Shown: positions 50,550 to 58,856 of the stretch, piece by piece
Layout: every line of letters begins with the position of its first letter
Position numbering within the stretch: position 1 is the first letter of the stretch
Source: Streptomyces sp. NBC_00443
Lineage (GTDB): Bacteria; Actinomycetota; Actinomycetes; Streptomycetales; Streptomycetaceae
Direction: 5' to 3'
Assembly (NCBI RefSeq): GCF_036014175.1
Contig: NZ_CP107917.1
Span: 4,402,001 to 4,466,000, forward strand
Length of the DNA: 64,000 nucleotides
Made by a program: the position numbers and the translations under genes
Notes under the pieces: model-generated
Seen by the model: only the letters and a program-made list of their open reading frames with translations
The model's database searches: none
Told to the model about the DNA's origin: nothing

Positions 50550-51725
50550 TCAGGCCCCCTCTACGTCCGCGAACGACGCCTGGTAGGCGGCGAACTGGGC
50601 GCGCTCCTCGTCGACGAGCGCATGCCCGTCCGCGTACACGTTCTCGAAGATGGCGAAGTGGTCCGGGTCCGGCATGGCACGGACCGCCTCGCGCACTCGT
50701 TTGCCCAACGCCTCGCTCTCGGTCTCCAGTTCCGCGAAGAATCCCTCGTCCGCGTGGTTTGAAGCCTCGAGGTACCGGCGAACGCGCAGGATCGGGTCCT
50801 TCGCCTCCCAGGCCTCGCGCTCCTCGTCGGCCCGGTACTTCGTCGGGTCGTCGGAGGTGGTGTGGGCACCCATCCGGTACGTGTACGCCTCGACGAGCGT
50901 CGGCCCCTCGCCACTGCGGGCGCGCTCCAGCGCCCACTTCGTCACGGCCAGGCAGGCCAGGACGTCGTTGCCGTCGACGCGGACGCCGGGGAAGCCGTAG
51001 CCCTGTGCGCGCTGGTAGAGCGGCACCCGGGTCTGCTTCTCGGTCGGCTCGGAGATCGCCCACTGGTTGTTCTGGCAGAAGAACACCACGGGCGCGTTGT
51101 AGACCGCGGAGAAGGTGAAGGACTCCGCGACGTCGCCCTGGCTGGAGGCACCGTCGCCGAAGTACGCGATCACCGCGCTGTCGGCGCCGTCCTTGGCGAT
51201 GCCCATCGCGTAGCCGGTCGCATGCAGCGTCTGGGAACCGATGACGATCGTGTAGAGCTGGAAGTTGTTGCTGTTCGGGTCCCAGCCGCCGTTGTTCACA
51301 CCGCGGAACATGCCCAGCAGGTTGGCCGGGTCGACCCCGCGGCACCAGGCCACGCCGTGCTCGCGGTAGGTCGGGAAGACGTAGTCGTCCTCGCGGGTGG
51401 CGCGGCCGGAGCCGATCTGGGCGGCCTCCTGGCCGAGCAGCGACGCCCACAGGCCCAGCTCGCCCTGGCGCTGCAGGGAGGTGGCCTCGGCGTCGAAACG
51501 GCGGGTGAGCACCATGTCGCGGTAGAGGCCGCGGAGCTCTTCGGGGGTGATGCCGGCGACGTACTTGTCGTACTCGGCGTTCTTGACGCGTTTGCCCTCG
51601 GGCGTCAGCAACTGCACGAGCTCGGGGTCCGTGCTCGGCGATTTCCTTGCGGTTGTCTTGCCGGCCGTGCTCTTGGTACCGGCGCTGCGTCGCGGCTTGC
51701 GCGCGGCAGTGCTCTCCACGGTCAC
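50550..51725 (-). CDS. bkdA: Branched-chain 2-oxoacid dehydrogenase E1 alpha subunit
   Basis: 391 aa from GTG 51725, which has GGAGGAG before it. A basic, Lys/Arg-rich N-terminal tail (about 30 residues) precedes the E1 alpha domain: MVLTRRFDAEATSLQRQGELGLW, HGVAWCRGVDP, the thiamine-diphosphate/Mg motif GDGASSQGDVAESF...NN (about residues 175-205), and YRMGAHTTSDDPTKYR with the phosphorylation-loop-like segment. Pyruvate or branched-chain 2-oxoacids are possible substrates; the branched-chain reading follows the likely identity with the bkd cluster of S. coelicolor. First gene of the operon. Confidence 0.92.
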   Translation of the reverse strand: MTVESTAARKPRRSAGTKSTAGKTTARKSPSTDPELVQLLTPEGKRVKNAEYDKYVAGITPEELRGLYRDMVLTRRFDAEATSLQRQGELGLWASLLGQEAAQIGSGRATREDDYVFPTYREHGVAWCRGVDPANLLGMFRGVNNGGWDPNSNNFQLYTIVIGSQTLHATGYAMGIAKDGADSAVIAYFGDGASSQGDVAESFTFSAVYNAPVVFFCQNNQWAISEPTEKQTRVPLYQRAQGYGFPGVRVDGNDVLACLAVTKWALERARSGEGPTLVEAYTYRMGAHTTSDDPTKYRADEEREAWEAKDPILRVRRYLEASNHADEGFFAELETESEALGKRVREAVRAMPDPDHFAIFENVYADGHALVDEERAQFAAYQASFADVEGA

Positions 51726-52166
51726 GTGTGCTCCTCCGTCGGTCCGGCTACCCGGGTTCGCCGGGTGCCAGTGCGGCTCACCTGAAGCCCTACGGACGCA
51801 CAGGGTGGGTGCGGCTCGTTGGGGGACAGGCGTGACAGGTGCCCCGGCGAGCGCCCTGCAAAAGGCACGTTACCCAGTGCTCCACATTTCTGTGAAACCC
51901 CTCCTGACCTGCGATTTTGCTTGGATTTCCAAGTAAATCGCGAAAGTCGGGAACAACTCCTGGTCACAGCCTTGCAGGGGGCCGGAACAACGGCACGTTA
52001 TATCGGTGACCCGCGACACGGGAAGAGTCGCAGGGCGGGAGATCCCAGCCGGGGGCGGCCTCGGGGTGTCACCCGGTCGGCCGACACGGCGCCGAAAACG
52101 CCACGCGCGCGTGAAGCCCGTTGCCGGGCCGCACGCGCGCGTACAGGCTGTTCTGCGTCAGGAAGG
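51726..52166. other. 441-bp gap between the bkd operon and a Ser/Thr kinase gene
   Basis: The gap holds the bkd promoter region, an AT-rich inverted repeat (51911-51941) and two 11-12 bp palindromic copies of CACGCGCGCGT (52102-52113 and 52132-52142), possibly kinase-gene terminators. No open frame with convincing coding character was seen. Confidence 0.6.
51911..51941. promoter_or_regulatory. Candidate regulator site upstream of bkdA
   Basis: GCGATTTTGCTTGG and CCAAGTAAATCGC form an imperfect inverted repeat (GCGATTT and CTTGG arms) separated by ATTT. It stands 186 bp before the bkdA start in an otherwise G+C-rich region. Lrp/AsnC-family BkdR proteins control bkd operons in actinobacteria and bind AT-rich inverted repeats, so BkdR is a candidate; no bkdR gene is in the window. 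Confidence 0.55.
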
Positions 52167-53726
52167 TCAGCCCTCGACGCCGCCCGTCGGCGGTGTCGGC
52201 AGCGTGGGATCCGTGGTCGGCTCGTCCGTCGGTTCGGGCGTGGTCGGCTCGTCCGTCGGCTCGGCCGTGGTGGGCTCCTCCGTCGGCTCCTCGGTCGGCT
52301 CCTCCGTCGGCTCGTCGGTCGGCGAGTACGAGGGCGTGTCCGAGGGGGTGTAGTCCGGGTCGGTGCCCGTGCCGGAGCCGTCGTCGGTGACCTCGTCGGT
52401 CGGCTCCTCGGTCGGCTCGTCCGTGGGCTCGTCGGTGGCCTTGTCCTCGTCGGTGGTCTGCGAGGTGGTCGGCGTGTCCTTGGTGTCCTTGCCGCCGCCA
52501 CCACCGCCGGCGTTGTTCAGCGCCAGCGCGACACCCGCCGCGATGGCGATCACCGCGAGGACGGCGAGGATCCACAGCTTGCCGCGGCCGCTGCCCCTGT
52601 TGCCGCGCCCCTCGAAGCCGCCGTCGTCACCGCCGCCGTACCCGGAGGGCATCATCGGCTTCGGGATCTGCGCCGTGCCGGAGCCGGGGTCGCCCGGGTG
52701 TCCCATGACGGTGGTGTTCGCGAAACCCGTGGCCGGGGTGTGCCGGCCCTCGTGCATCGTCACCGGGCCGGTGTTCCAGGTGCCGGTGTGGCCGCCCTGG
52801 TCGTACAGCATCTGCAGGCCGTACTGGACGAGGCCGCGCATCTCCTCGGCCGTCTGGAAGCGGTCGTCCGGCTCCTTGGCGAGCGAGCGCATGACCAGGC
52901 CGTCGAGCTCCGGCGGCACGGCGTCGGAGGTCTCGGACGGCGGGGTCGGGATGTCCTGGACGTGCTGGTAGACCACCGACAGCGGCGTCTCGCCGGTGAA
53001 CGGCGGGCGCAGCGCGAGGAGTTCGTAGAGCAGGCAGCCCGTCGCGTACAGGTCGGAGCGGTGGTCGACCGCCTTGCCGAGCGCCTGCTCGGGCGACAGG
53101 TACTGCGGGGTGCCCATGACCATGCCGGTCTGCGTCATCGTCGACTGCGCGCCGTGCAGGGCGCGGGCGATGCCGAAGTCCATCACCTTCACGGCGCCGT
53201 TGTGGGTGATGATGACGTTGGCGGGCTTGATGTCACGATGCACGATGCCGTGCTGGTGCGAGTAGGCGAGCGCCTCCAGGACACCGGAGACGATGATCAG
53301 GGCCTGCTCGGGGCCGGGCGCCTCGGCGTTGAGGAGGAGGTCGCGGATGGTGCGGCCCTCGACGATCTCCATCACGATGTACGGCACGCTGTGCGCGCCC
53401 ACGACGTCCTCGCCGGAGTCGTACACGGCGACGATCGCATGGTGGTTGAGGCCGGCCACCGACTGGGCCTCGCGCGTGAAGCGGGCCTTGGAGACGGGGT
53501 CCTCGGCGAGGTCGGAGCGCAGCAGCTTGACCGCCACGGTGCGTCCGAGACGCACGTCCTCGGCCGCGAACACCTCGGCCATGCCGCCCCGGCCGAGTCT
53601 GTGGGTCAGCCGATATCGACCGTCCCCGACAAGTCCGCCATTACCCCACATTTCCGGCGCGTCTGACATACCGCCGCCAGCCGCCTCGGGGTCGGACTGG
53701 CCCTGAGCGCGCTGCTGCTGTGCCAT
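52167..53726 (-). CDS. Membrane Ser/Thr protein kinase with acidic repeat tail
   Basis: 519 aa. The kinase domain (residues about 38-300) is complete: P-loop LGRGGMAEVF, VAVKLL (ATP Lys), catalytic HRDIKPANV, DFGIAR, and activation-loop MTQTGMVMGTPQYLSPEQA with Thr residues typical of autophosphorylation. After a juxtamembrane Gly-rich linker comes one helix, LWILAVLAVIAIAAGVALAL (about 405-424). The outer part is only Thr/Asp/Glu/Pro repeats (TDEPTEEPT) with no PASTA domain, so the sensed signal is unclear. It is divergent from another kinase at 54079. Confidence 0.95.
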   Translation of the reverse strand: MAQQQRAQGQSDPEAAGGGMSDAPEMWGNGGLVGDGRYRLTHRLGRGGMAEVFAAEDVRLGRTVAVKLLRSDLAEDPVSKARFTREAQSVAGLNHHAIVAVYDSGEDVVGAHSVPYIVMEIVEGRTIRDLLLNAEAPGPEQALIIVSGVLEALAYSHQHGIVHRDIKPANVIITHNGAVKVMDFGIARALHGAQSTMTQTGMVMGTPQYLSPEQALGKAVDHRSDLYATGCLLYELLALRPPFTGETPLSVVYQHVQDIPTPPSETSDAVPPELDGLVMRSLAKEPDDRFQTAEEMRGLVQYGLQMLYDQGGHTGTWNTGPVTMHEGRHTPATGFANTTVMGHPGDPGSGTAQIPKPMMPSGYGGGDDGGFEGRGNRGSGRGKLWILAVLAVIAIAAGVALALNNAGGGGGGKDTKDTPTTSQTTDEDKATDEPTDEPTEEPTDEVTDDGSGTGTDPDYTPSDTPSYSPTDEPTEEPTEEPTEEPTTAEPTDEPTTPEPTDEPTTDPTLPTPPTGGVEG

Positions 53727-54078
53727 CGGTCCTCGCCGTCGTTTCTGCCCGCGGTGCGCGCGGTGTTGTTACGGTCTCCGTCGGCCACGCTACAGCCTCA
53801 GCGCAAGCCGTCGGTCCGAGACGGTGACCCCGGTCCGATGGAGACGGACCGGCCATCAAACCGTCACCCCGTCCCGTCGTGCAAATTCTGTGCACCGGGC
53901 GTACAGCCCCTGTAACGCTTCCGCGACGCTCCCTTCGCGTACGGTCACGGAACGGGCACCGCGCTTGACCTGTCAGTGCCGTGGGGCAGACTTGGCCGGG
54001 AATACCACATTGGATCACTCGGGATCACTCGATCCACGGCAATCGCAGGCGCCCGAGAGGGTACGGGGGACGCAGAAC
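53727..54078. other. 352-bp divergent gap between two kinase genes
   Basis: It contains the promoter of the downstream kinase, described separately at 53965, and probably the opposite promoter for the gene at 52167. No additional open frame or repeat was seen. Confidence 0.5.
53965..53992 (+). promoter_or_regulatory. Promoter of the PASTA kinase gene
   Basis: TTGACC (53965-53970), a 16-bp spacer and CAGACT (53987-53992) agree with a vegetative sigma HrdB-type promoter. The expected leader to ATG 54079 is about 80 bases. Confidence 0.55.
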
Positions 54079-55731
54079 ATGAGCCAGGACGGCGCACAGG
54101 GCCAGAACGCGGGGCGGTCGCTGGCCGGCGGCCGCTATCAGCTGCGCGACCTGCTCGGCCAGGGCGGCATGGCCGCCGTGCATCTCGCCTACGACTCCGT
54201 GCTCGACCGGCAGGTCGCGGTCAAGACGCTGCACACCGAACTCGGCCGCGAGCAGGCCTTCCGCGAGCGCTTCCGCCGCGAGGCGCAGGCAGTGGCGAAG
54301 CTCACGCACACCAACATCGTCTCGGTCTTCGACACCGGCGAGGACGACGTCGACGGCATGACGACGCCGTACATCGTCATGGAGTACATCGAGGGCCGCC
54401 CGCTCAGCTCCGTCTTCGACGAGGACGTACGGCAGTTGGGCGCGATGCCCGCCGACAAGGCGCTGAAGATCACCGCTGACGTGCTCGCGGCGCTGGAGAT
54501 CAGCCACGAGATGGGCCTGGTCCACCGGGACATCAAGCCGGGCAACGTGATGATGAACAAGCGCGGCGTCGTCAAGGTCATGGACTTCGGCATCGCGCGC
54601 GCCATGCAGTCCGGTGTGACGTCGATGACACAGACCGGCATGGTGGTCGGCACCCCGCAGTACCTCTCGCCGGAACAGGCGCTGGGCCGGGGCGTGGACG
54701 CCCGCTCCGACCTCTACTCGGTCGGCATCATGCTGTTCCAACTGGTCACCGGGCGGCTGCCGTTCGACGCGGACTCACCGCTGGCGATCGCGTACGCGCA
54801 CGTGCAGGAGGAGCCGGTCGCTCCGTCCTCGATCAACAGCGCCCTGCCGCCGGCCTTGGACGCGCTGGTGGCCCGCGCGCTGAAGAAGAACCCGAACGAA
54901 CGCTTCCCGAGCGCCGAGTCCATGCGCGACGAGTGCCTGCGCGTGGCCGCGTCCTTCCAGGCGGCCCCGCCCAGCATCGTGCCGGGCTCGCACATGCAGA
55001 GCGGCCAGGGCGTCGGCGCCTCGGTGTTCCCGCCGGTCGGCCAGACGCCCCCGCCCGCGGGCCCCGTCCAGACGCCGTACCAGCAGACGCCGGCCCCGAA
55101 CCCGTACGGCACCCCGCCGCCGTCGATGCCTTCGCCGGCGTACGGCTACCCGCAGCAGCAGGGCTTCCAGACGCCGCCACCGGCCTCGTACTCCCCGCAG
55201 CCGGGCCACCCGACCCCGGCGCCGTACACCATGTCGCCCCAGACGCGGCCCGCTTCGGGCGGTGGCAAGAGCAACCGTCCGATGATCATCGGCTCGGTCA
55301 TCGTGTCCGTCGTCGCGGTGGGCGGCCTGATCGCGGCCCTGACGCTGAAGGGCGGGGGCACAGAGGACGACGGGGGCGGGAGCGGCGGCAGCGGCGGCAC
55401 GACCGCCTCGGAGCCGGCGACGAAGGCGGCGGGCTACCGGGCCGGCGACAGCGCGAACACGGTCGAGACGACCGAGTGCACCGAGCCGCGGGAGTCGTAC
55501 CTCGACCCCGACAAGGTGACGATGCCGGACATGACCTTCAAGTACTGGCCGTCGGTCGTCGAGTGCCTCAAGGCCGCAGGGTGGGACGTCGAGAAGGTCG
55601 ACACCGACGAGAACACGTTCGGCGAGGGCACCGTCATGCGGCAGTCGCCCGAGAAGGGTACGGACTTCGACCCGGACGACCCGCCGGAGATGAAGTTCAC
55701 GGTCTCGACGGGCAATCCCGATTCGGACTGA
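54079..55731 (+). CDS. Membrane Ser/Thr protein kinase with one PASTA-like domain
   Basis: 550 aa, ATG 54079 after GGGGGA. Kinase domain at residues about 17-280: LGQGGMAAVH, VAVKTL, HRDIKPGNV, DFGIAR and MTQTGMVVGTPQYLSPEQA. A Pro/Gln-rich linker (about 300-395) and one helix, IGSVIVSVVAVGGLIAAL, follow. The outer part (about 470-548) has a single PASTA-like unit, MTFKYWPSVVECLKAAGWD with FGEGTVMRQSPEKGT, which in other kinases binds muropeptides. Such kinases regulate growth and cell division. Frame extensions before 54079 lie in the divergent gap and are rejected. It pairs with the kinase at 52167. Confidence 0.95.
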   Translation: MSQDGAQGQNAGRSLAGGRYQLRDLLGQGGMAAVHLAYDSVLDRQVAVKTLHTELGREQAFRERFRREAQAVAKLTHTNIVSVFDTGEDDVDGMTTPYIVMEYIEGRPLSSVFDEDVRQLGAMPADKALKITADVLAALEISHEMGLVHRDIKPGNVMMNKRGVVKVMDFGIARAMQSGVTSMTQTGMVVGTPQYLSPEQALGRGVDARSDLYSVGIMLFQLVTGRLPFDADSPLAIAYAHVQEEPVAPSSINSALPPALDALVARALKKNPNERFPSAESMRDECLRVAASFQAAPPSIVPGSHMQSGQGVGASVFPPVGQTPPPAGPVQTPYQQTPAPNPYGTPPPSMPSPAYGYPQQQGFQTPPPASYSPQPGHPTPAPYTMSPQTRPASGGGKSNRPMIIGSVIVSVVAVGGLIAALTLKGGGTEDDGGGSGGSGGTTASEPATKAAGYRAGDSANTVETTECTEPRESYLDPDKVTMPDMTFKYWPSVVECLKAAGWDVEKVDTDENTFGEGTVMRQSPEKGTDFDPDDPPEMKFTVSTGNPDSD

Positions 55732-55744
55732 TCCAGTGAACCGA

Positions 55745-55776
55745 AAGGGCCCGGCAGCATCGGCTGCCGGGCCCTT
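55745..55776. terminator. Terminator of the PASTA kinase gene
   Basis: AAGGGCCCGGCAGC, loop ATCG, GCTGCCGGGCCCTT: a perfect 14-bp stem, 14 bp after the stop codon. The minus-strand Bpa gene ends 39 bp beyond, so it may serve both. Confidence 0.9.
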
Positions 55777-55814
55777 CACGTACGCGGTGGGTGTCCTACG
55801 GGGTCAGGTGTGTC

Positions 55815-56354
55815 CTACAGGTACGGTCCGCCCGAGCGGCCGCCCGGGTGCTGCTCGCCGTCCTCGGGGCCGCCGACGCCCGGCGGGAGGGCGCGGCGCA
55901 TCTGCTCCAGCTGGGCGCGCGCGGCCATCTGCTGGGCGAACAGCGTGGTCTGGATGCCGTGGAACAGGCCCTCCAGCCAGCCGACCAACTGGGCCTGCGC
56001 GATCCGCAGTTCCGCGTCGCTCGGTGTCGCCTCGTCCGTGAACGGCAGGGAGAGCCGCTCCAGCTCCTCGACGAGTTCCGGGGCCAGGCCGTCCTCCAGC
56101 TCCTTCACGGAGCTGGCGTGGATCTCCTTGAGCCGGACGCGGCTCGCCTCGTCCAGCGGCGCCACGCGGACCTCTTCGAGCAGCTGCTTGATCATGCTTC
56201 CGATCCGCATGACCTTCGCCGGCTGCTCGACCATCTCGGTCACCGGAACCTCGCGGGAGTCCTCGTCTCCTCCGCCGCCGATGGCCATCCCGTCCTGGCC
56301 CACGACCAGGATCTGGGGGTTCTCCGACGACCGTTCGTTCCTCGGCATCTCCAT
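55815..56354 (-). CDS. bpa: Bacterial proteasome activator Bpa (DUF2587)
   Basis: 179 aa from ATG 56354; GTG 56372 would add six residues. Bpa is an ATP-independent ring that opens the actinobacterial 20S proteasome. Seen: an acidic unstructured N-terminus, then a helical core (PAKVMRIGSMIKQLLEEVR, VRLKEIHASSVKELEDGL, ELVEELERLSLPF and AELRIAQAQLVGWLEGLFHGI), and a Gly-rich tail ending in GPYL. The C-terminal Gly-x-Tyr-Leu is the proteasome-docking motif (GQYL in M. tuberculosis Bpa). No proteasome genes are nearby, as expected. Confidence 0.93.
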   Translation of the reverse strand: MEMPRNERSSENPQILVVGQDGMAIGGGGDEDSREVPVTEMVEQPAKVMRIGSMIKQLLEEVRVAPLDEASRVRLKEIHASSVKELEDGLAPELVEELERLSLPFTDEATPSDAELRIAQAQLVGWLEGLFHGIQTTLFAQQMAARAQLEQMRRALPPGVGGPEDGEQHPGGRSGGPYL

Positions 56355-56510
56355 GCCCCCATTCTCTCGCACCCGTACAGCTCATCATCGTGGTGCCCCC
56401 CCGTGTGGGGTGATCCACCGTTTACGGTGCGGGAGATTTCGTCAGGCCGGGTTCGGTCGGGTGGCGGCCTCCGAAATGCCGGGTTTGCAGGGTCCTGTGA
56501 GGCTTATCAC

Positions 56511-57446
56511 ATGACTTCATGGCTGGGGGCGGTACGGGCGCAACGGCGGCGACCGCGGGAACTGCGCGCTGCGGGAGTGCTGGGGGTGCTGGCGCTGGGG
56601 CTGATCCTCGGGCCGGGCGGGACTGTGACGGCGCACGGCCTTGAGGGCACGCGTGGTGCTGTCCCGACCGGGGCTTCCTCCGACGCCAGGAACGGGGCCC
56701 GGGCCTCCTCGGACCCCACAGCCGGGTCCCGGGCCGCCTCCCGCTCCGCAGCCGGGTCCAGGGCCTCCTACGGCCCCGCAAGCACGCCTCGGCCCGGCCC
56801 GGCTGCCGCCTCCCGGGGCCCCTCCGGCTCCGCGGCCGCGCCTCCGGCCTCCTCCGCTCCCTCGGGTTCCCCTGCAACTGCGCCTGAGGGCGCCGACGGC
56901 TCCGCCCCCGAGTCCGGGACCCCCTCCGGCTCGTTCCCGGCGTCGGGGGTTCCCTCCGCCTCCCCCACGGCGTCCGGGAAATCCGGACAGTACGGGGAGG
57001 CCTCGAGGTCGGAAGGGGACATGAAGCCCGGGGCAGCGCACACCTCCACGGCCCACCGCCCCGCCGCCTCCCGTCCCAGCCCCTCCGACGGGCCGTCCCG
57101 GGCCGGGAGCCGGGCCGGTGAGGGGCGGGAGCGACCGGGGCGGGAGAAGGGGCCCCTGGAGGACGAGGAAGCGGCGACGGGGCGGGAACCCGACCGCGAC
57201 GAGGCGGGTGACGGCTCGACGCGGCCGGAGTCGGAGGGCGAGGACGACGGGGGTGGGGCGACCGAGAGCTCGGAGGCCGCCGCAGAGACCTCCGCCCCGG
57301 CGACCCACCCCGTACACCGGCCCGTCACGCACGCCGAGGACCCCGCCGAACCCGTACTGCAGGTGCTGCCTCTCGGCGCCGGGCTGGTGCTCATCGGGCT
57401 CGGCCTGGGCCTCGCCTTCGTGGGTCTCAGGCTGCGGCGCGGCTAG
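56511..57446 (+). CDS. Ser/Pro/Ala-rich surface protein with C-terminal membrane anchor
   Basis: 311 aa. ATG 56511 has GTGAGG eight bases before it; the frame is open far upstream but over another gene. A signal-like segment, GVLGVLALGLILGPGGTVTAHG (residues about 23-44), leads to roughly 200 residues of disordered Ser/Pro/Ala/Gly then Glu/Arg-rich sequence (REKGPLEDEEAATGREPDRDE). The end, LQVLPLGAGLVLIGLGLGLAFVGLRLRRG, is one helix and a basic stop, resembling sortase-anchored proteins but without LPxTG or LAxTG. No enzyme domain is seen. Extreme base composition makes the reading frame less certain than usual. Confidence 0.65.
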   Translation: MTSWLGAVRAQRRRPRELRAAGVLGVLALGLILGPGGTVTAHGLEGTRGAVPTGASSDARNGARASSDPTAGSRAASRSAAGSRASYGPASTPRPGPAAASRGPSGSAAAPPASSAPSGSPATAPEGADGSAPESGTPSGSFPASGVPSASPTASGKSGQYGEASRSEGDMKPGAAHTSTAHRPAASRPSPSDGPSRAGSRAGEGRERPGREKGPLEDEEAATGREPDRDEAGDGSTRPESEGEDDGGGATESSEAAAETSAPATHPVHRPVTHAEDPAEPVLQVLPLGAGLVLIGLGLGLAFVGLRLRRG

Positions 57447-57485
57447 CAGGTGGCCGCTCGGGCCGTCCTGGCCGCCGTGGCCGTC

Positions 57486-58466
57486 CTACGGCACGACCAG
57501 GAGCACCTTGCCCACGTGCCCGCTCTCCTCCAGCACCCGGTGCGCCCCGGCAGCGTCGCTCATCGGCATCTCGCGGTCCACCACCGGCCGTACGTGCCCG
57601 GCGTCCAGCAGGGGCCAGACGTGCTCGCGTACGGCCGCGACGATCGCCGCCTTCTCGCCGAGGGGACGGGCACGCAGCGAGGTGGCGCTGACGGCACCCC
57701 GCTTGGCCAGGAGCGCGCCGATGTTGAGCTCGCCCTTGACGCCGCCCTGCAGGCCGATGATCGCGAGGCGGCCGTTCACGGCGAGGGTCCGGACGTTGCG
57801 GTCGAGGTACTTGGCGCCCATGTTGTCGAGGATGACGTCGGCTCCGGCCCCGTCGGTGGCCTCCTTGACCTCGGCGACGAAGTCCTGCTCCCGGTAGTTG
57901 ACGAGGATGTCGGCGCCCAGCTCGGCACACCGGTCGAGCTTGTCCTTGCTGCCCGCCGTGACCGCGACCCTGGCCCCGACGGCCTTGGCCAGCTGGATGG
58001 CCATGGTGCCGATGCCGCTCGAACCGCCGTGCACGAGCAGGGTCTCGCCGGGGCGCAGATGGGACACCATGAAGACGTTCGACCAGACCGTGCAGACCAC
58101 CTCGGGCAGCGCGGCGGCCTGCGCGAGGCTCACGCCCTTGGGCACGGGCATCAACTGGCCTGCCGGTACGGCGACCTTCTCGGCGTAGCCGCCGCCCGAG
58201 AGCAGCGCGCACACCTCGTCGCCGACGGCCCAGCCGGAGACGCCGGGGCCGATCTCGGCGATCCGGCCGGAGCACTCCAGACCGGGGTAGGGGGAGGCGC
58301 CGGGCGGCGGGTTGTAGAAGCCCTGCCGCTGCAGGATGTCGGCACGGTTGACGGCCCCGGCCACCACCTCGACCAGCACCTCGCCCTCTCCGGCGACGGG
58401 CTCGGGGACCTCGTCCCACACCAGCGCCTCGGGCCCACCAGGTTCGGGAATCGTGATCGCATACAT
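57486..58466 (-). CDS. NAD(P)H-quinone oxidoreductase (zeta-crystallin/PIG3-like MDR)
   Basis: 326 aa. Medium-chain dehydrogenase/reductase of the zinc-free quinone reductase group: YAITIPEPGGPEALVWDEVP at the N-terminus, the MDR motif VNRADILQRQGFYNPPPGAS, and the nucleotide-binding Rossmann motif LLVHGGSSGIGTMAIQLAKA (residues about 140-160), with HGGSSGIG favouring NADPH. No structural-zinc Cys cluster is present. Expected role is two- or one-electron quinone reduction; PIG3-like members also act in stress. Cytosolic; its 5' side faces a 390-bp non-coding stretch. Confidence 0.92.
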   Translation of the reverse strand: MYAITIPEPGGPEALVWDEVPEPVAGEGEVLVEVVAGAVNRADILQRQGFYNPPPGASPYPGLECSGRIAEIGPGVSGWAVGDEVCALLSGGGYAEKVAVPAGQLMPVPKGVSLAQAAALPEVVCTVWSNVFMVSHLRPGETLLVHGGSSGIGTMAIQLAKAVGARVAVTAGSKDKLDRCAELGADILVNYREQDFVAEVKEATDGAGADVILDNMGAKYLDRNVRTLAVNGRLAIIGLQGGVKGELNIGALLAKRGAVSATSLRARPLGEKAAIVAAVREHVWPLLDAGHVRPVVDREMPMSDAAGAHRVLEESGHVGKVLLVVP

Positions 58467-58856
58467 GGGACGGACGCTACTCCTCGGCCTTCACGCCCCG
58501 GCCGCCGTACTCCCGCCCCGTTCCCCCTCTCCTGCCCGAGCCCTCCAGCCGCCGTCCCGTACTCCCGGCGGAGGCCCCGCGTCGGCCCTGTCCTAGTGCC
58601 CGAAGTCCGGCCCCGCTCCCTGCACTCCCCCCGAGCTCCGCGCCCCGGCCCCGGTACTCCCGCCCGAGCCCTCCAGCCGCCGTCCCCGTTCCCCCGGCGG
58701 AGCCCCCCGCCTCGGTCCCCGGTCCCATATCTCTCGGTCCTTGGGCGGGTCCTTCGAAAATCCCTGTGCGCCGCCGATGAGTTTGCGCGACCGTAAAGGT
58801 CTCCCCATGCGTAGCCCAAAAACGCGGAAGGACCACCCGGAAGGAACCCCGAAAGC
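58467..58856. other. 390-bp G+C-rich gap with degenerate duplications
   Basis: A 25-bp block, GCCCGAGCCCTCCAGCCGCC..., occurs at 58534-58558 and again at 58662-58686, 128 bp apart. Around it, segments containing TACTCCCG and GGCGGAG recur imperfectly, so the whole looks like an old tandem duplication. Open frames here lack Streptomyces coding bias. The promoter of the ABC genes should lie in the last 100 bases; the SD is GGAAGGA. Confidence 0.65.

Noticed and set aside
51780..51925. Small plus-strand open frame upstream of bkdA
   Set aside because: No good start context, and it overlaps the bkdA leader and the candidate operator.
52200..52460. Glu/Thr/Pro repeat run as a CRISPR-like or mobile repeat
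   Set aside because: It is the coding tail of the kinase: short imperfect codon repeats with no spacers.
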